This document shows positions 63,721 through 64,000 of a stretch of DNA of 64,000 bases, piece after piece; the stretch's first letter is position 1; each line of letters begins with the position of its first letter. The position numbers and the translations under genes were made by a program. The stretch comes from Siphonodentalium dalli (lineage: Eukaryota > Mollusca > Scaphopoda > Gadilida > Siphonodentaliidae). The notes below the pieces were generated by a model. That model searched no databases, had not been told where the DNA came from, and saw only the letters and a program-made list of their open reading frames with translations. The stretch lies in NCBI GenBank assembly GCA_032622095.1, contig CP136063.1:62939897-63003896 (forward strand). Direction: 5' to 3'.

Positions 63721-64000
63721 TTAATTATACCTCTGCAACTTAAAATTTTAATTCTATAATATGTTCCATCAACATGGCTATAACAAATTCATATCAGGGT
63801 CGACAGCTATTTTAATGGTCAACCAGAAGTGAGAAACAAATATAAATGTTTTTTGTTTGACCTAATGCATATATATATGTATGTGGAGAATAATTGGCAA
63901 AATAGTCGACCATAACCCCAGTAACGAAATAGGGCTGAATCAAAGTTGACATGTGCTGACATACCTAGATCATGCCAAGAATCTCTAGTTCCCTGGCTAA
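63721..64000. other. Non-coding end of window
   Basis: Nothing recognisable. Confidence 0.35.

Noticed and set aside
1-64000. tRNA genes or tRNA-derived SINEs
   Set aside because: I looked for B-box GGTTCGAnTCC patterns with nearby A-boxes and found none I could support by eye; a tRNAscan-SE run would settle this.

Overview
This is an AT-rich, repeat-dense invertebrate animal genome window, probably lophotrochozoan and possibly mollusc. That placement is an impression from the mix of LINE types, C2H2 arrays and palindromic DNA elements, not a proof. No operon structure, ribosome-binding sites, tRNA, rRNA or CRISPR array was seen. Most of the window is transposable-element material of several ages, often nested. 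The clearest single-copy host gene is an intronless TatD-type metal-dependent hydrolase on the minus strand (12.06-12.91 kb).

Layout, 1-33.5 kb. A decayed LINE (1-2.7 kb) abuts a foldback element with ~200-270 bp arms (family A), which shares a TTAA with a second foldback family (family B). One family B copy has arms at 3.67-4.02 and 10.2-10.6 kb and contains a LINE with two open frames (4.56-10.04 kb), coupled by an ATGA overlap. Next come a LINE tail (11.3-11.9 kb), the TatD gene with a candidate upstream promoter and exons (to 14.7 kb), and the first of three zinc-finger cassettes (15.2-21.2 kb). From 21.3 to 29.95 kb, inverted ~520 bp arms enclose a broken minus-strand LINE and a diverged ~185 bp satellite. 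A LINE ORF1 fragment (30 kb) and a cluster of nested CTTAAG palindromes (31.4-33.5 kb) follow.

Layout, 34-64 kb. A nearly complete RNase H-bearing LINE (34.26-39.0 kb) precedes the second zinc-finger cassette (39.4-41.5 kb). A 68 bp minisatellite has been split by a 4.8 kb TA-flanked element that carries a foreign zinc-finger exon (41.9-46.7 kb). The third cassette (51.6-56.0 kb) is a segmental duplicate of the first, further disrupted by a CTTAAG element and by a TTAA-flanked MITE with a clean empty-site comparison. At 57.26-61.54 kb an older TIR element hosts a very young LTR retroelement (57,693-60,883). Its 213 bp LTRs differ at one base. It has a primer-binding site, a polypurine tract and 4 bp target duplications, but no gag or pol: its interior encodes an unrecognised Ser/Pro/Asp-rich protein.

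The three C2H2 cassettes are paralogues in the same orientation. They share a TATA/5'-exon region (copies 1 and 3), a splice acceptor, a long finger array and decayed 3' fingers. Each array carries frame-breaking changes, so some or all may be pseudogenes. Their divergence is mostly tandem-repeat gain and loss plus element insertions. The best candidates for undescribed biology are the cargo-bearing LTR element, the TA element with a captured zinc-finger exon, the CTTAAG palindrome family and the co-resident TTAA-targeting MITE families.
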